Source of the DNA: Brachynemurus nebulosus
Taxonomy: Eukaryota; Arthropoda; Insecta; Neuroptera; Myrmeleontidae
NCBI GenBank assembly: GCA_035578155.1
Contig: JAPWDM010000034.1
Span: forward strand, 1,614,501-1,678,500
Length of the DNA stretch: 64,000 nt
Direction of reading: 5' to 3'
Below are positions 28,138-40,435 of this stretch, one piece after another. Position 1 is the first letter of the stretch; each line of letters opens with the position of its first letter. The notes under the pieces were generated by a model that was not told the DNA's origin, made no database searches, and saw only the letters and a program-made list of their open reading frames with translations. The position numbers and the translations under genes are program-made.

Positions 28138-28448
28138 CGGTGCCCCTCATAACTTGGTGCTGGATCATCCGAAATAAAAAAATTAAAGTTTATTCGTTAG
28201 ATAATAGTTTTCCTCAGGTAACGCTGGAAGGGTTTTTTGAAATTTCAATTTTTCATTTTTTTGGAACACTTAGCACGGAAAAACACGATTTTTTGCGAAA
28301 AAAATTGGCTAGTTTGTTATTGTAAAATAAAAATTATTAACAAATTTGAAAAAAACTCTCCAGCGTTCCCTCGTAAATTATGTACAGAAATAGCGTTCAA
28401 AATTTCAAATGAATCGGTGCTCTAGTTTTGAAGTTATGAGGGGCACCG
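28138..28448. mobile_element. MITE with CGGTGCCCCTCATAACTT ends
   Basis: The left end CGGTGCCCCTCATAACTT is matched in reverse by AAGTTATGAGGGGCACCG at the right. Weaker similarity continues inward (GGTGCT, CCGAAAT). It is 311 bp. The target duplication is unclear. Confidence 0.7.
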
Positions 28449-30272
28449 ACTTTGAAAACGTGAGCTGTGGGGAAAACGCTTTAAAGTTTTAGACACTTAA
28501 AAATTGTTGTATAAAACTGATATGGAATACTTACTGCTAAACTAAATTTTATACCCTACACTGACAAAATATACAGCACAAGTATAAACACGTTTGTACT
28601 TCCATTGAAATTTCTATAATATAAGCGAGAGAGAGAGATATATAGAGAGCGAAACATCTGCCAGGTAAAAACAAAAATGCTTATAACTTCGTCAATTTTG
28701 CTCCAATCAACTTGAAATTTTGAGACAATATTCCTAAGATACTATGCATTCAGCTAAAAAAAAATGTAAAAAATTATTTTAATACCTTACCCTGTCCTTA
28801 ATGAAGTTAATTCCGTTTTTTTACCACAAAAAACAAACCGCTTATCCGAATTTACTGAAAACTTTATCCGGTCTTCATTTTTTGATTACGCATCTAATGA
28901 AATTAGTCCGGAGTTGATATCATCATTTCTTCTCGAGATATGCGGGACGAAAAAAAATTCACGAACGAACGAACGGAAACGAACGAACTAAAGAACGCAC
29001 ACACAGACATCACGCTAAAAACGATGGATTCGGATTCTAGTGACCTTGAGACGTGGAGATATGTAAAATTAGCGATTCGTAAAATCAGACCCATTACAAT
29101 AACTTTCTATGGGAAATTAATAAAAGTTTAAAGTGGCGGTATCACTCTTTTTTAAAAAGCTATTTATTGTTATGCAGTTTATTCAAATTACGTTAACAGG
29201 GGTGTTTGTGGGTTAACATTTGGAGATAAGTTTCATCAAAATCAATAGGTCTCGGCACCTTAACTTGTTAGCCATAATTTATTGCACAAAAAAGTGATAC
29301 AATTGTAACCTTTATTGCTAAGGCGTTTTTATAATTTCTTATCTAATCATTTTTTTAAAGTACCTACTTCACATCATTTATTCTTTTTATCGTTATAAGT
29401 GTAGGTGTTCAACTATGGTATAACGTAAAATAAAAAATAAATAAATAAAAAATCAAGTATCCTTTGTCCTAATGTACTTTTTTCCAGGCATGATTATATT
29501 TCAAAATGTAAGTATTTAAAGAATTTCTTACAACGATTCTATTCTAAGGACAAATAACTTCCTTTTTCTACATTTTAAAATTCAATATTTTAAAAATTAT
29601 TTACAAGTGTCAATATTTGTTACCTGAAATGTTTCCATTGTCATTGTACCCGCTCTGTAAGTATTTAAAAAATCACATATTGAGCAAACAGTAAAGCAAT
29701 AAATAAATTAGTAGTTTTACCCATCTTTTGAGTACGTATACAATAGAACCTCGACAGCATTGATGAAATTTAGAAAGCTTGCAAGTGGGAAGTAAACCTA
29801 TAATATTAGGTCAAACATGGCCTTGTAGGGATTCGCGAAACCCAAGTATGAGGAACATTAAATTAAAAAAAAATTCTCAAAAATCACCTTTTTTCAGGCG
29901 GTGCACTAGTGGTCCCCCTTAAGTCAGTTGACGTGTGCATTACCTCAAGAAATTATATTTTTTCAATTGAATTACTGATTTCTCGTTTTTTTTTTCGTTT
30001 TCGCTTGCAACTTTATTTCGGAGGAAAACTCCTAACAAAAATTTTTGTATACCCTGTCTCAAATACAGTTGATCATGAGTGAAAATTAAAAAATTAAATA
30101 ACTCTTACATTCAAAACAAATCAATCTTCTATTATTTTCTAAAAACAAACTGCAATTTTAAAATTTACGTAAGTGCAATAATGAAAGAGATAAAGCAAAG
30201 AAAACGGAAATTATTTAAATTCATAAGTGATGGAGCATGTTTCGCTAATTTAAGTGAAATGGACGGCTTGAT
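28449..30272. other. A+T-rich non-coding with repeat-like islands
   Basis: Holds GAGAGAGATATATAGAGAG at 28626, a (GAAC)n-type run at 28968-28998 followed by CACACACAGACATCACG, and ACCTTGAGACGTGGAG near 29040. This combination of short tandem repeat and G+C-richer text is typical of a repeat 3' region. Both-strand small frames at 28903-29131 have no domain. Confidence 0.35.
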
Positions 30273-30533
30273 CACGAATTGCATCCCGCGGTTGAAAAAG
30301 GTCGACCCGACTCTAAAGTTGTAAAAAAAGGTAAAAAGGGAAACACACGAATTGCATCCCGCGGTCAGTATTTTATTGCTTTATTGCTTTTGAAGGTGTA
30401 GTTGAATACAAATGTATACATGCATACAACTTCCTTATTTTATATAAAATAATTTTCAAAAACAATGTTTTCTAAAATCATTCATATTTTTGTTTTAATC
30501 AAGTTCTATCTCACCTATCTATTGATTTTTATC

Positions 30534-30578
30534 AAAAAAAAAAAAAATAAATAAATAAATAAATAAATAAATAAAAAA
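30534..30578. repeat. A-rich (AAAT)n tract
   Basis: Poly(A) followed by about seven AAAT units, within the left arm. Confidence 0.9.
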
Positions 30579-30625
30579 ATCGCCAAGTACGTATTCAATC
30601 TGCATTATGTTGTAATCAGTAATTT

Positions 30626-32155
30626 GAATGCCGGAATTTTGCGAACACGGAAATTTGGGAACAGCGGAATTTTGCGAACAGTTATGATTTTTATTACCTG
30701 CGACTGACCGGGTAAGATTACCTACATATTTGAATAGCGGAAATTTGCGAACACTTTTAGTTTTTTACACTTCCACTTAGAATATAGCAAAATAAGGTGA
30801 ACGCTCCTTTATTATGTATTTAAACAAAATGTCTTGGAATATTATTTTTATAGAAAATGTGCAAGTAAATATGTTATTACCCCTTATAAAAGAGAAAAAT
30901 CGACAAGTTCGACATTTAATCAGCATGTACATTGTATAAGAATATAAGGTATTGCATCATTAGGTTTGTTTACAGATGTATTATTCAGAATTTTCACAAT
31001 ATTATAAAAATGAAATAAAATAAAAATATATGAAATATATGAAATATAATAAACATTTTATTATAAAAAAGAATAATATATTTTGCGCATAATTGATTAG
31101 TAAGATATTAAAGATTAAAGTAATTTAAAAAACTTAAATTTTCCTGTTTATTTACTAATTTCGTGATTTGCTGTAAGCATTTATGATGGTACACTAGTTT
31201 CCTATCACCAAATTGATTTCCATCACACTTTATCCAAGCTTTGGCCTGGCAAAATGATAATGGCTATTATTATTTCGATCGCAATATTCCTTTGGATTTT
31301 GTTGATTTCTGGCGCAAACACATCCACGTTATAATATTTTCCTTAGAATGCCGAAACTTTCGGTAAGCAAATCCATTGTACTGAGCACATGAGCTCTGTT
31401 GGTTAAGACGATTTCCATATTGCTAGTTACTTTGCTAGTTACAACGTAAATGAGCTAAGCTAGACGATAACCATGATTTATATTGATATTTAGCACTTTA
31501 GCGGTGTCTCATTATGGGAAAATTCTAAGGAATGTGTTTTATGGTGGATGTAGATAATAAAAAGTAAATAAATAGTACGTATTTACCAAAAAGCAGTTTT
31601 CTTTTAAAATATTTAAAAATATACCCTTAATTCTTATTACTTCATTGTGTTACGTATAGATGATAATAATGGGCGTAAACATTCCCTTTTTAAAAAATTT
31701 AAGCAGGATTACTTAAATTATTTAGGATCTCCAAACTAATATAATTAAATTTGTCTTTACGTTTTGACATTTTATTGGTGTATTTATTAACAATTAGAAT
31801 TATTTCTCCTTCGTTTAATATTGTTATCTACTGTAATAAAATAATATTATCACTATTTTGTTGTCGGTGTTAGTGGGAGGTCAGTCATATTTTTCCACCA
31901 TTTAAGATGTATAAACAAAAACGGAATGTGTCAGGTTTCCCATGCTGATATAATTAAGTTCATTCTGTAAATGAGCGTTTACCCTATTTTAACAAATTTT
32001 AAAAGGAGAAAAAACGATTGTTCGCAAATTTCCGCCGTTCAAGTATGCCTATAATCTTGTCAGGTCAGTCTCAGGTAGTAAAAACCCTTACTGTTCACAA
32101 ATTTCCGCGAAAATCATGTGTTCGCAAAATTCCATGTCCACAAAATTCCGGACAC
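30626..32155. mobile_element. Inner transposon with GCCGGAATTTTGCGAAC ends
   Basis: Direct repeat CAGTAATTT lies at 30617-30625 and 32156-32164. The ends are GCCGGAATTTTG and CAAAATTCCGGAC. Subterminal words GCGGAAATTTGCGAACA and TTGCGAACACGG recur on the left and in reverse on the right. A 9-bp (or 8-bp) duplication suggests a hAT- or MULE-like element. It carries a FLYWCH-domain fragment on the minus strand. Confidence 0.75.
31270..31423 (-). pseudogene. FLYWCH-type domain fragment
   Basis: The minus-strand frame reads QYNGFAYRKFRHSKENIITW followed by MCLRQKSTKSKGIL. This has the G-x-x-Y, W-x-C spacing of the FLYWCH finger; the second Cys appears to be replaced by Ser (STKSKG). Stops follow directly. 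Together with the 9-bp target duplication it suggests a MULE-type parent element. Confidence 0.55.
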
Positions 32156-33229
32156 CAGTAATTTCTTAAATTTTTTTTATTATTTTTAATTTTAAATATT
32201 TTGGAGAAAATTTTACTGGGAAAACAGTTTAATTTCATTTTTCTTTGAATCTGAAACTCTAATTTGCTATTTTGGTCTAGTTTCATGTAGTTTAAGATTA
32301 TCAAGACAATTTATGTAGACAATTTCCATAAATGGTTGAAAAAAAACATTTTTTGTTTAATATTAAAAAAAAAAATTAAAAATCATTGTCTGAAAATATC
32401 TAAAATTTAGTAAATTTTCGAAATTGTATTTTATAAAAAACCACTTGAATGTGCTAAACTTTCCTGAACCCTGAAAGTTGTAAAAAAATAGCTGCTGATA
32501 GGTTTCCCGGTAAAATTTTTCCAAGTTATTTACCTAATATTAAAAATAATAAAAAAAAAGTTTAAGAAACTACTGATTACGGAACCCCAACTTAATGCAG
32601 ATCGAATACGTACTTCGCAATTTTTTTTATTAAAATACAATAAATAGGTGCACCTATCTCATGAGATAAAATTAAAATAAAAAAATAATATGAATGATTT
32701 TGGAAAAATTTATTTTTGAAAATTATTTTATATAAAATAATGAATAAATCGTATGTATATATGTATTTGTAACCAACTACACCTTTAAAAGTAATAAAAT
32801 ATTGACCGCGGGATGCTATTCCTGTGTTTAATTTTTGACCGCGGGATGCAATTCGTGTTTTTTTGTTTATGGCACCTTGGGGAGATGAAATATTTTACTG
32901 ACCGCCGGATGTAATTCGTGTTTAGCGAAATGGACCATAGCTCTTTCATACAATATTGTCAGCGCCATAAATTTTGCAAGGTATAATCGTAATAAACACA
33001 AAATTTTTGATATCAGTGTAATGAAAAAATTTATTCAATCGAAATCACATACATGTACAAATTACAAATATATGGCAAACATACGTTGCACTAATGTTTC
33101 GGGAACAGTTTCTGGTGATTTCAACGAATGTAAACGAACGTAACGTAAATAGTTAAAATCCAATCTGTCGTCCTTCGTGTATGTATTTTACTATATTATG
33201 TATGTACTAAGTTTCGCAATAATCGCAGC

Positions 33230-33660
33230 TAGGGTTGCCAACCATACTTTATTATAAAATATTCTACTTTATTTTTCACAAACATACTTTATACTTTTGC
33301 ATAAAAATAAAGTATCCTAAAATAGTTTATTCTGAATCTTGACTGTGATTACACTAAACAAAACCCTCCGATAGGTAATTCCCAAACGCTTTATTAAATA
33401 TTAAGATGAATGATTTACCTATATTCTGAATCAATAATACTTTAAAAAAAATCCAGAAAATCTACTAATAATTATAAAGAATTTACAAAAACAAAAATAC
33501 TGCTGAAAAACGGCGGTATATACTTAAAAATGCGTGTGACAACTTAATTAAGGCAATAAAAACTTAAATTTAGACAAATACTTTTTCTGACAAATACTTT
33601 ATTTTTTCGCATTTAAAAGATCAGATACCTTATTTTTCTCAAAAAAAGTTGGCAACCCTA
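33230..33660. mobile_element. hAT-type MITE with TAGGGTTGCCAAC ends
   Basis: The ends are TAGGGTTGCCAAC and GTTGGCAACCCTA. The 8-bp flanks ATCGCAGC and TTCGCAAC agree at six positions, a worn target duplication. The interior repeats ATACTTTAT in both directions. 431 bp, no coding. Confidence 0.8.
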
Positions 33661-34690
33661 TTCGCAACTGTATCAAACAAAAGTAAAAAATATCACAATA
33701 AAGAGTAGAAAATAAAAAGAAATTATTTGTGTACAAAAAGTGTTAAAATAAATGAGTTTTTCTAATATCACAACTACAACAGAATTTTCAGGACACTTTT
33801 TATGGACCTCTTTGGATCTTTAAAAGTCGTTTTAATATTGGAACCAACAAATTAAAAATTCTTTGAAAAGTTTCTAGCTTTTTAACAAAAAATTCATCGC
33901 TGAATATATTATAAAACCAAAACCTACCAATTATTATTTTTAAGATACACCACATTAAAATTAGTTTTTGATAAAATTTGATAAATTTTAAGGCATTTAC
34001 ATTTCTAAAATCTTTTCATTTACTGTCTCCATAGTGTAAAATTTGAATAAATACAAATAAGTAGGTATAATAATTGCAGGTGTCAAAAAAAAATTGCATA
34101 CAGCCATTGTTTGTGTGAATGAATAGGATTGATATGGAAATGAGTCCTCACCTGTACAACAATAAACGACAAAACACTTCCCCTACCTAATAACCAAAGC
34201 AAAAATATGCTCCAGCAAGCAAACAAAATCAATCTATACGTATAGTATACATATATAAGCATAAAAAGAACTGAATCAAACAAACTACAGTAAAAAATTT
34301 TTAGCCGATTTGAACCGATTGCCATCAAACGAGTGTGTCGCGTTTGTTCATGGACTTGGTTACGTAGAAAAAAACGTATTTTTATTTTTAGTCGTCGACT
34401 GACTAGCCAGCCGTGTTTGTATGTACATACATATGTAGGAATACGACATGTTGATGTTGAAGAAAGGCAACAAGCAATCGCCTCGCTTGATCGCATGGCC
34501 TGGTGCGCCTGCCGTTGTAAATACAAAAAGTAAATGGTCTCATTGTACATTCCACGTTTGATACGTTTTGTGTTCGGACGTGTACATAGTTCAAGTACTG
34601 TAGATGTATGTAAGTAAATTGTAAATGTTCCGAAGCACATCATCTATCATCATTTGTAAATATAATATACCTATAGTTACGATATCCTGA
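33661..34690. other. Non-coding; one long but unsupported minus-strand frame
   Basis: A 186-residue open frame lies at 34083-34643 on the minus strand, long for this A+T-rich DNA. It has no recognisable domain, starts with MMCF, and is overlapped by open frames on both strands. The region 34300-34600 is less A+T rich and could be upstream or promoter sequence for the possible exon that follows. I do not call a gene. Confidence 0.3.
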
Positions 34691-34699
34691 TCGTTTTCT

Positions 34700-35043
34700 T
34701 ACTGGACTGTTTAGTTTTTCCGATTTGAAGGACCACATTGTAGAGACTTAACAAAATCGTTTTAAAATTATGTAAATACACTTATTGGACAAGAAATTGT
34801 GATTATTGTGTTGATTTTCTGTGACAACAATTGAAAAAGAAAATTGTGATTATTTTTTGTTGAATTGTGTGTTTTGTGTATCAGAGAAAATTTTTTCGTC
34901 TTTCATTTTCTTGTGATTATTTTCTGCTGTGGTGTTTTTCTGATGTGTGGCAAAAACGAGAAAGATCGGTTTTTTTTCTGCTGAATAGTTCGATTCCAGT
35001 TTCGTGGTTTTTGTATTTTTTTTTTCTTGGACAAAACATAACA
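34700..35043 (+). other. Possible 5' non-coding exon ending at a strong donor
   Basis: T- and G-rich sequence with repeated TTGTGATTATT units at 34796, 34846 and 34911 ends in AACATAACAG|GTAAGAATC, an excellent splice donor. Several stops are present in all frames, so if it is an exon it is untranslated. Support is only the donor and the change of composition. Confidence 0.25.
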
Positions 35044-35044
35044 G

Positions 35045-36767
35045 GTAAGAATCTTTTTACTTGTTTTCTTGCATTAGTAACATTGGCAGTGAATGCTCTA
35101 TGTTAAATTTTTGTTTAACCGATTCAGTGCCATTGGCATGTTAACATGCCAAAGGAAACAAAGAGGGAAATATATCTTGCAACAAAAGACAAGACTATAT
35201 TTTTAAGGTCATTAATCATTTTGACATTTTTAAGCTGCACTCGAATGGTTTAAATTGAACAATATTGTTTCTCAATTCTATAATAAAAATAAATCACAAG
35301 GACACTAGAAATCCACACTGGGTTATTTTCTAATAAAAATTTTTCCCAAAAAATGTTAAATTAAAGTTAAATTGATACTTCTCTAGTTGTCCAACTTGCT
35401 TTAAAATGAAATAATAATAAAAAAAATAATACTGTGGATAATTTTATATATAAATATTTACAGAAATATATAAAATTTGCTTCTAATAATTTTTATCGAA
35501 TGTTTTAACATAATTGAATTTACAGTGTACTATAAGAACATGAAAAAAATTGTTTATTATTGTTAGCAAAAAAATTTTCGAAGTTTGACTAAATATGTAT
35601 GTATTACATATTATAAAAAATCAATAAATTATTCTGTCAACTATAAAAACACATTGGCTACATTGCAGTAGGGTTGATCTGCAGCAGGTATTCATGCACG
35701 TACGCTTCTTATAAAGTCAGTATTATATTATTATAATTTATAAAATTAAAAATTCGTAAGATATTGTGCAATACACACAAAGTGGGAATGTCAAATTATA
35801 AGAATGGTAGATAATGGTTTCTTCATTCTCTTTACTTATGTTTTTGTAGAATGTATTTTACTTAAAATGAATATCATAATGACATTTGAAATAATTTTAA
35901 AAAAATTATTACATATTCCAAATATTAGTTTAATACCGACTTTACAAAACATACATACATAACAATGTTTATATTTTATGAAGGAAACAAAAATCTTACA
36001 ATTAAAATAAAATATTTCCAGAAGTACGCAGATACATAATATGTAAACAATTTTCTCTCTTTATCAATGTTTTTAAACCTGTCTTTTACAAACAAAAATT
36101 ATTTGGCAGCCATTGAGTTAAAATTCAGTTACCAACCGATCGGTTGTTTGAGGGTGACAAAGAATACCTATATAGGTACTTAATCAACCGACTGAATTAT
36201 AAACATGTGTTCAGCGTAGGTTAATAAAAATAATTTTTTAATTATTAGCATGAAGTATGCGAAATATTTTCAACTCGCCGGTTCACTTACCGATTTAAGT
36301 ATGTGTGTAATAAAAGTATAAAATTTCAGTTTATTAGGGTAATAAAATTATGCAAAAATATTTTATAATTTTTTTTTATGGCCCAAACGTATCATTAACT
36401 GATACTTCTTAGTTTTTTTTTAATGATTTTTATCTACATTAAAAGTCTGCTAAAAAATCCACTGCTGATTCTTTATCAAAAATGGCTGTTTTTCCATGAA
36501 TGGAGATCATAGCTTTTTGGAAATGAATTATTTGATATCGATTGAAATTGGGAGTGGAATTGATAACTAACCACAAAGAAGATATAAATTTTTTTAGTAG
36601 TTTTCACTTCCGTTCGAAACGATTTATATTTGATTAACATAGATCTGTAGACATTTATTTGTTTTGAATTCACTTCCTTTTTATTAAATATTTAAATTAT
36701 TTAAAATTAAGTACGGTTAAAATTCTAGAGCGGATCATCCCGTACACTCTTACTAATTTTGTACTAA
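35045..36767. other. A+T-rich non-coding
   Basis: No element or gene recognised. It contains the perfect 18-bp palindrome TTGGCATGTTAACATGCCAA at 35133-35152. Confidence 0.4.
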
Positions 36768-38267
36768 CAAGGAGATGCACCCAGAGTGAAATTCGGGATT
36801 TTGATGAAACTTCGCTGGTGTGTAGAATAGGCAAAAATAAGGGACCGGTATTTTTTTTTATCGGCCATCTTCCATTCTTCCACGTTTAAGGGGTGAAATC
36901 AGCCCCTAAAATTGGGGATTCAAATCGTATTTCTTAAAATATCTCGAAAACTATAAGAGATAGAGGAAAACTTTAAATTGACGAAATGTTACTTTTTGAA
37001 AGAGCTATTCACCTGTATAGGTTAAACCAGGGCCAGGTTAATAGGAGGGGCTGAAGGGGTGAAGATCGGGGTAAATTTTCTTGTACAGCCTGAGTGGTTC
37101 AATGTATCAAATTTTTATCATCATAAATAGAAAGAGTACCAATAATTAGGGGACACGTGTTTTTACGTTTTTTCGAAATATGTGTGATATCCAAGCCATA
37201 TAAGGAAAAAAAGAGGGTAATTATATTGCATTATTATTGATTGCAAATACCTTCTATATTTTTTTATTTTTATGCTTATTTTCATCATGAAAATGTAAAT
37301 TTTTACTTTCCGATAATGATTCATGTATTTTTCAGTACTTATTTAATTGGTAATTTAGCCATTTGTATATTTGGTTACTAATATTCGATATCTTTTATAT
37401 CTATTTCCACCAAAGTTCCCTGGTCTGCAAGTAATGTTCAACAAGAAGCAATAATCTTTCGTTCAACAACTGCCTTACAAATTCGTTTCTAACCAAATAA
37501 ACGCGGTCTATTTCTTTCTCAACATACAAACTATTTTTCATATTCTTTTTGCGTTTTATACGTGTCAACCCCATTTCCCAAATCGCAAAATTTATTACAA
37601 AGCACCTGAACAGTGCGCGAAAAAGATTATTGCTTTTTGTCGAGCATTCAAACACAAGCATTCGAATAATGGTAACCAAATGTTCACATGGCTAAATTAC
37701 CAATTAAGTTAGTACTGAAAAATATATGAATCATTATCGGAAAGTAAAAATTTACATTTTTATGATGAAAATCAACATAAAAATTAAAAAATATAAAACG
37801 TATTTGCAATCAATAATAATGCAATATAATCTATCCCATTTTTTTCTTCCTTATATATCTTGGATACCGCATATTTCAAAAAAACGCAAAAACACGTATC
37901 CCCTAATTTTTCGTGCTCTTTCTATCCATGATGGTAAAAATGTGATACATTGAACAATTCAGGCTGTACAAGAAAATTTACCCTCATTTTCACCCCTCCA
38001 GCCCCTCTTATTAACCCGGCCCTGGTTTAACCTATAGGTACAGATGAATAGGTAATATCTTGTCAATTTAAAGTTTTTCTCTATCTCTTATAGTTTTCGA
38101 GATATCTTAAGAAATACGATTTGAACCCCCAACTTTAGGGGCTGGTTTCACCCCCTAAACATGGAAGATGGCCGATAAAAAAAATACGGGTCCCTTATTT
38201 TTGCCTATTCTACACACCAGCGAAGTTTCATCAAAATCCCGAATTTCACTCTGGGTGCATTTCCTTG
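36768..38267. mobile_element. 1.5-kb foldback element, copy 2
   Basis: The ends are CAAGGAGATGCACCCAGAGT and ACTCTGGGTGCATTTCCTTG. It is similar to 25471-27038 along the whole arms. The loop region (37430-37650) lies in the opposite orientation to that of copy 1. TAA precedes the left end and follows the right end, a likely 3-bp target duplication. No transposase. Confidence 0.87.
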
Positions 38268-38704
38268 TAAGTAGTGATGAATTAATGTAGTTAATTAATA
38301 TGTAGGTAATTTATTTAAACAGATCTCGAAAATAATTACGTATCGAACTGGAAATTAAGTATTTATGGTTTATTATTAGTATAAAGACAGCACGTGTCAA
38401 CTTGCCAAGTTAATGATAAATTGGTTACTATTTTATTGTATAATTTCATTTATTATGTAACCACCAACCACTATATTATCTGTTAATTCAAAAGAAAATT
38501 CTAACAAGGTTTTCAATATAGAAATAAAGTAGATTCGAAGATAAAGAAATAGAGCTTTCTTGGCCCCATTTTTTAAGGAATAAACCATGAAGGAAATTTG
38601 AAATATCTGCAAATAGGTTCATACAAGAAAATGCCGAATCTGTGAAATTAATAAAATAAAGAAATTCAAATATATGCTTTGTGAACCAAAATATACATAA
38701 CGTA

Positions 38705-38854
38705 AAAGCCCCTTACTCGAGCGCGATTCAATACTCGAACAGTTTTGATATTTATCGGTTTCTTTCAGAAATAACTTCATTAATACATATATGTATTATA
38801 TATAAAATATCAAAACTGTTCGAGTATTGAATCACGTTCGAGTATAGTGGCTTT
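38705..38854. mobile_element. Short hairpin MITE, 150 bp, TA-flanked
   Basis: The arms of about 60 bp are almost identical in reverse (ACTCGA(G/A)CG(C/T)GATTCAATAC then TCGAACAGTTTTGATATTT). TA on both sides. If transcribed it would form a long clean hairpin. Confidence 0.85.
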
Positions 38855-38856
38855 TA

Positions 38857-39334
38857 TCCTAATTCCTTGAAATTTTTCAATCTTAATTCTCTTTCGATAT
38901 TATTTATTTAAGTATTTTTCATATTCTTTATTTATTATTTATCCTGTGAATATATTTCTTGTTTTTTTAATATAATTTTTTATTTACAACAAATTGTTCA
39001 TATCTTTTTAATAATCTTAATATAATATCTATAATTTTTGTGATTTGTAGAGGAGTCAGTCAATAAAGTTAAGTTGGGTATTTTAATTGTCTTCTCTTTT
39101 AAATATTGTACTGCAAATTTTATTTCAATAATATTTTGAACTTATAATCGAGAATGAATAAATGTAATCGAGTCCAGTTAGATGATATTTCATTAACTAT
39201 AAATGGGTTTTCAGGTTTTTTACTTGATTAATTCCATTCATTGTCAGTTATTCAGTGATTGTTTTTGTCATTTTTAAATTTTTTTATTACTAATTGATTT
39301 CCATGTTTCAATTAATCCAAGTTTAAGAACCATA
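38857..39334. other. A+T-rich non-coding
   Basis: No feature recognised. Confidence 0.4.
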
Positions 39335-39336
39335 TA

Positions 39337-39550
39337 CAGTAAAACTTCTGATTACGCACACCTCCCTTAACCGGACCCTCCTATAACAGGATAATTTTTT
39401 TTTATGACGGTGCCACAGTGTACTCAAACCAATGCATTCAACACTCTCTTAAGCGGATCCTCTGTTAATCGGACGCGAACACGATATTTTTTGACGAAGA
39501 TACCTACATTATTACCCAATAACCGGACGGGACGCCAGTCCATACACTGC
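39337..39550 (+). mobile_element. pogo/Tigger-like terminal fragment
   Basis: TA then CAGTAAAACTTCTGATTACG, followed by subterminal repeats TTAACCGGACCCTCCTATAAC, TTAAGCGGATCCTCTGTTAAT and AATAACCGGACGGGACG. This is the layout of a Tigger-type left end. No right end and no transposase frame were found; the sequence to about 39800 may be the decayed interior. Confidence 0.6.
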
Positions 39551-39974
39551 GTATGTATCTAACTTATGTGGGTTAGATATATTAGTTCATGTAACTTGTT
39601 AACAATGACTGATGTGACGATGCGTGTGTAAACTTTTTTGGACTTTTTTTGGTCGAAATATACGTCCTTTGAAACCGCATTCCTGGCAGCTGCTTCTGTT
39701 GCCAGCTTCTACTTACGACTCCGTAACCGTACATCGTAAAACAAGAACTATCTGTAATTTTGTAGTTTCAAACAGTCAAACACTGCTCACAATTAATTTT
39801 GAAAATCAATTCTCCATTCTTTCTTTTGTTTTTTTAGTTTCTCTGCATAGTTATTTCAATCAGTATTAAAATCAGAATGATATTTTTCGCGTATTTGTAT
39901 GCTTTGAGGTCACTATACCATTTCTTTACTATTTTAAAAAAGCTCTACTCATAAGTGTGTGCATGTGCGTGCTG

Positions 39975-40435
39975 TATTGATGTCGAACAATTAATCGATT
40001 AATTCGTTCAGTCGACTAATTCTGTTTACATTTAGTCATTTTTAGTCGACTATTTTACCGTCAAGTAAATAACTGAAATGGTTATTTTTTTTTAATGACT
40101 AAAATGACTAACTTAATAAAATTATTCTGTATTGTTTATTAGATCCACGAACCCAAAACTAAAAGAATTGTCTAATTGTCTAGGATTTTTCACTTTTATG
40201 TGATTAACACGTCGTAATATTCGTATCCATAATTATATCAGTAATTAAATTCACAAGAAAACATCATTTTTTTAAGAGAGTTACATTGGTTACTCTATTC
40301 ATGATTCGACTAAAAATTTAGTCAATTCGTTGTCTATTCTATGCTAGATATTTTCGACTAGTGACTAATTTTATCCGAAAAACAACTTAAGTCGATTAGT
40401 AGACTAAGTAATTGCTCTTCGGCTCGACATTATTA
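39975..40435. mobile_element. hAT-type MITE rich in AGTCGACTA words
   Basis: The ends are TATTGATGTCGA and TCGACATTATTA. The 8-bp flanks GCGTGCTG and GCGTGTTT agree at six positions. The interior has many TAGTCGACTA-type inverted words. A left-truncated relative is at 18150-18423. Confidence 0.75.

Larger units (their letters stand above)
30273..32920. mobile_element. Compound inverted repeat with CACGAATTGCATCCCGCGG termini
   Basis: CACGAATTGCATCCCGCGGT occurs at 30273 and 30346. Its reverse occurs three times on the right, at about 32803, 32836 and 32899. Arms from 30346-30625 match 32570-32857 in reverse (GAAGGTGTAGTTG, TTATATAAAATAATTTTC, CAAGTACGTATTC blocks). A separate element (30626-32155) lies in the middle. 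The tandem doubling of the end motif on both sides is unusual. Confidence 0.75.

Noticed and set aside
34083..34643. 186-residue open frame on the minus strand
   Set aside because: Long for this composition, but there is no domain, no splice context and no conservation evidence, and open frames overlap it on the other strand.
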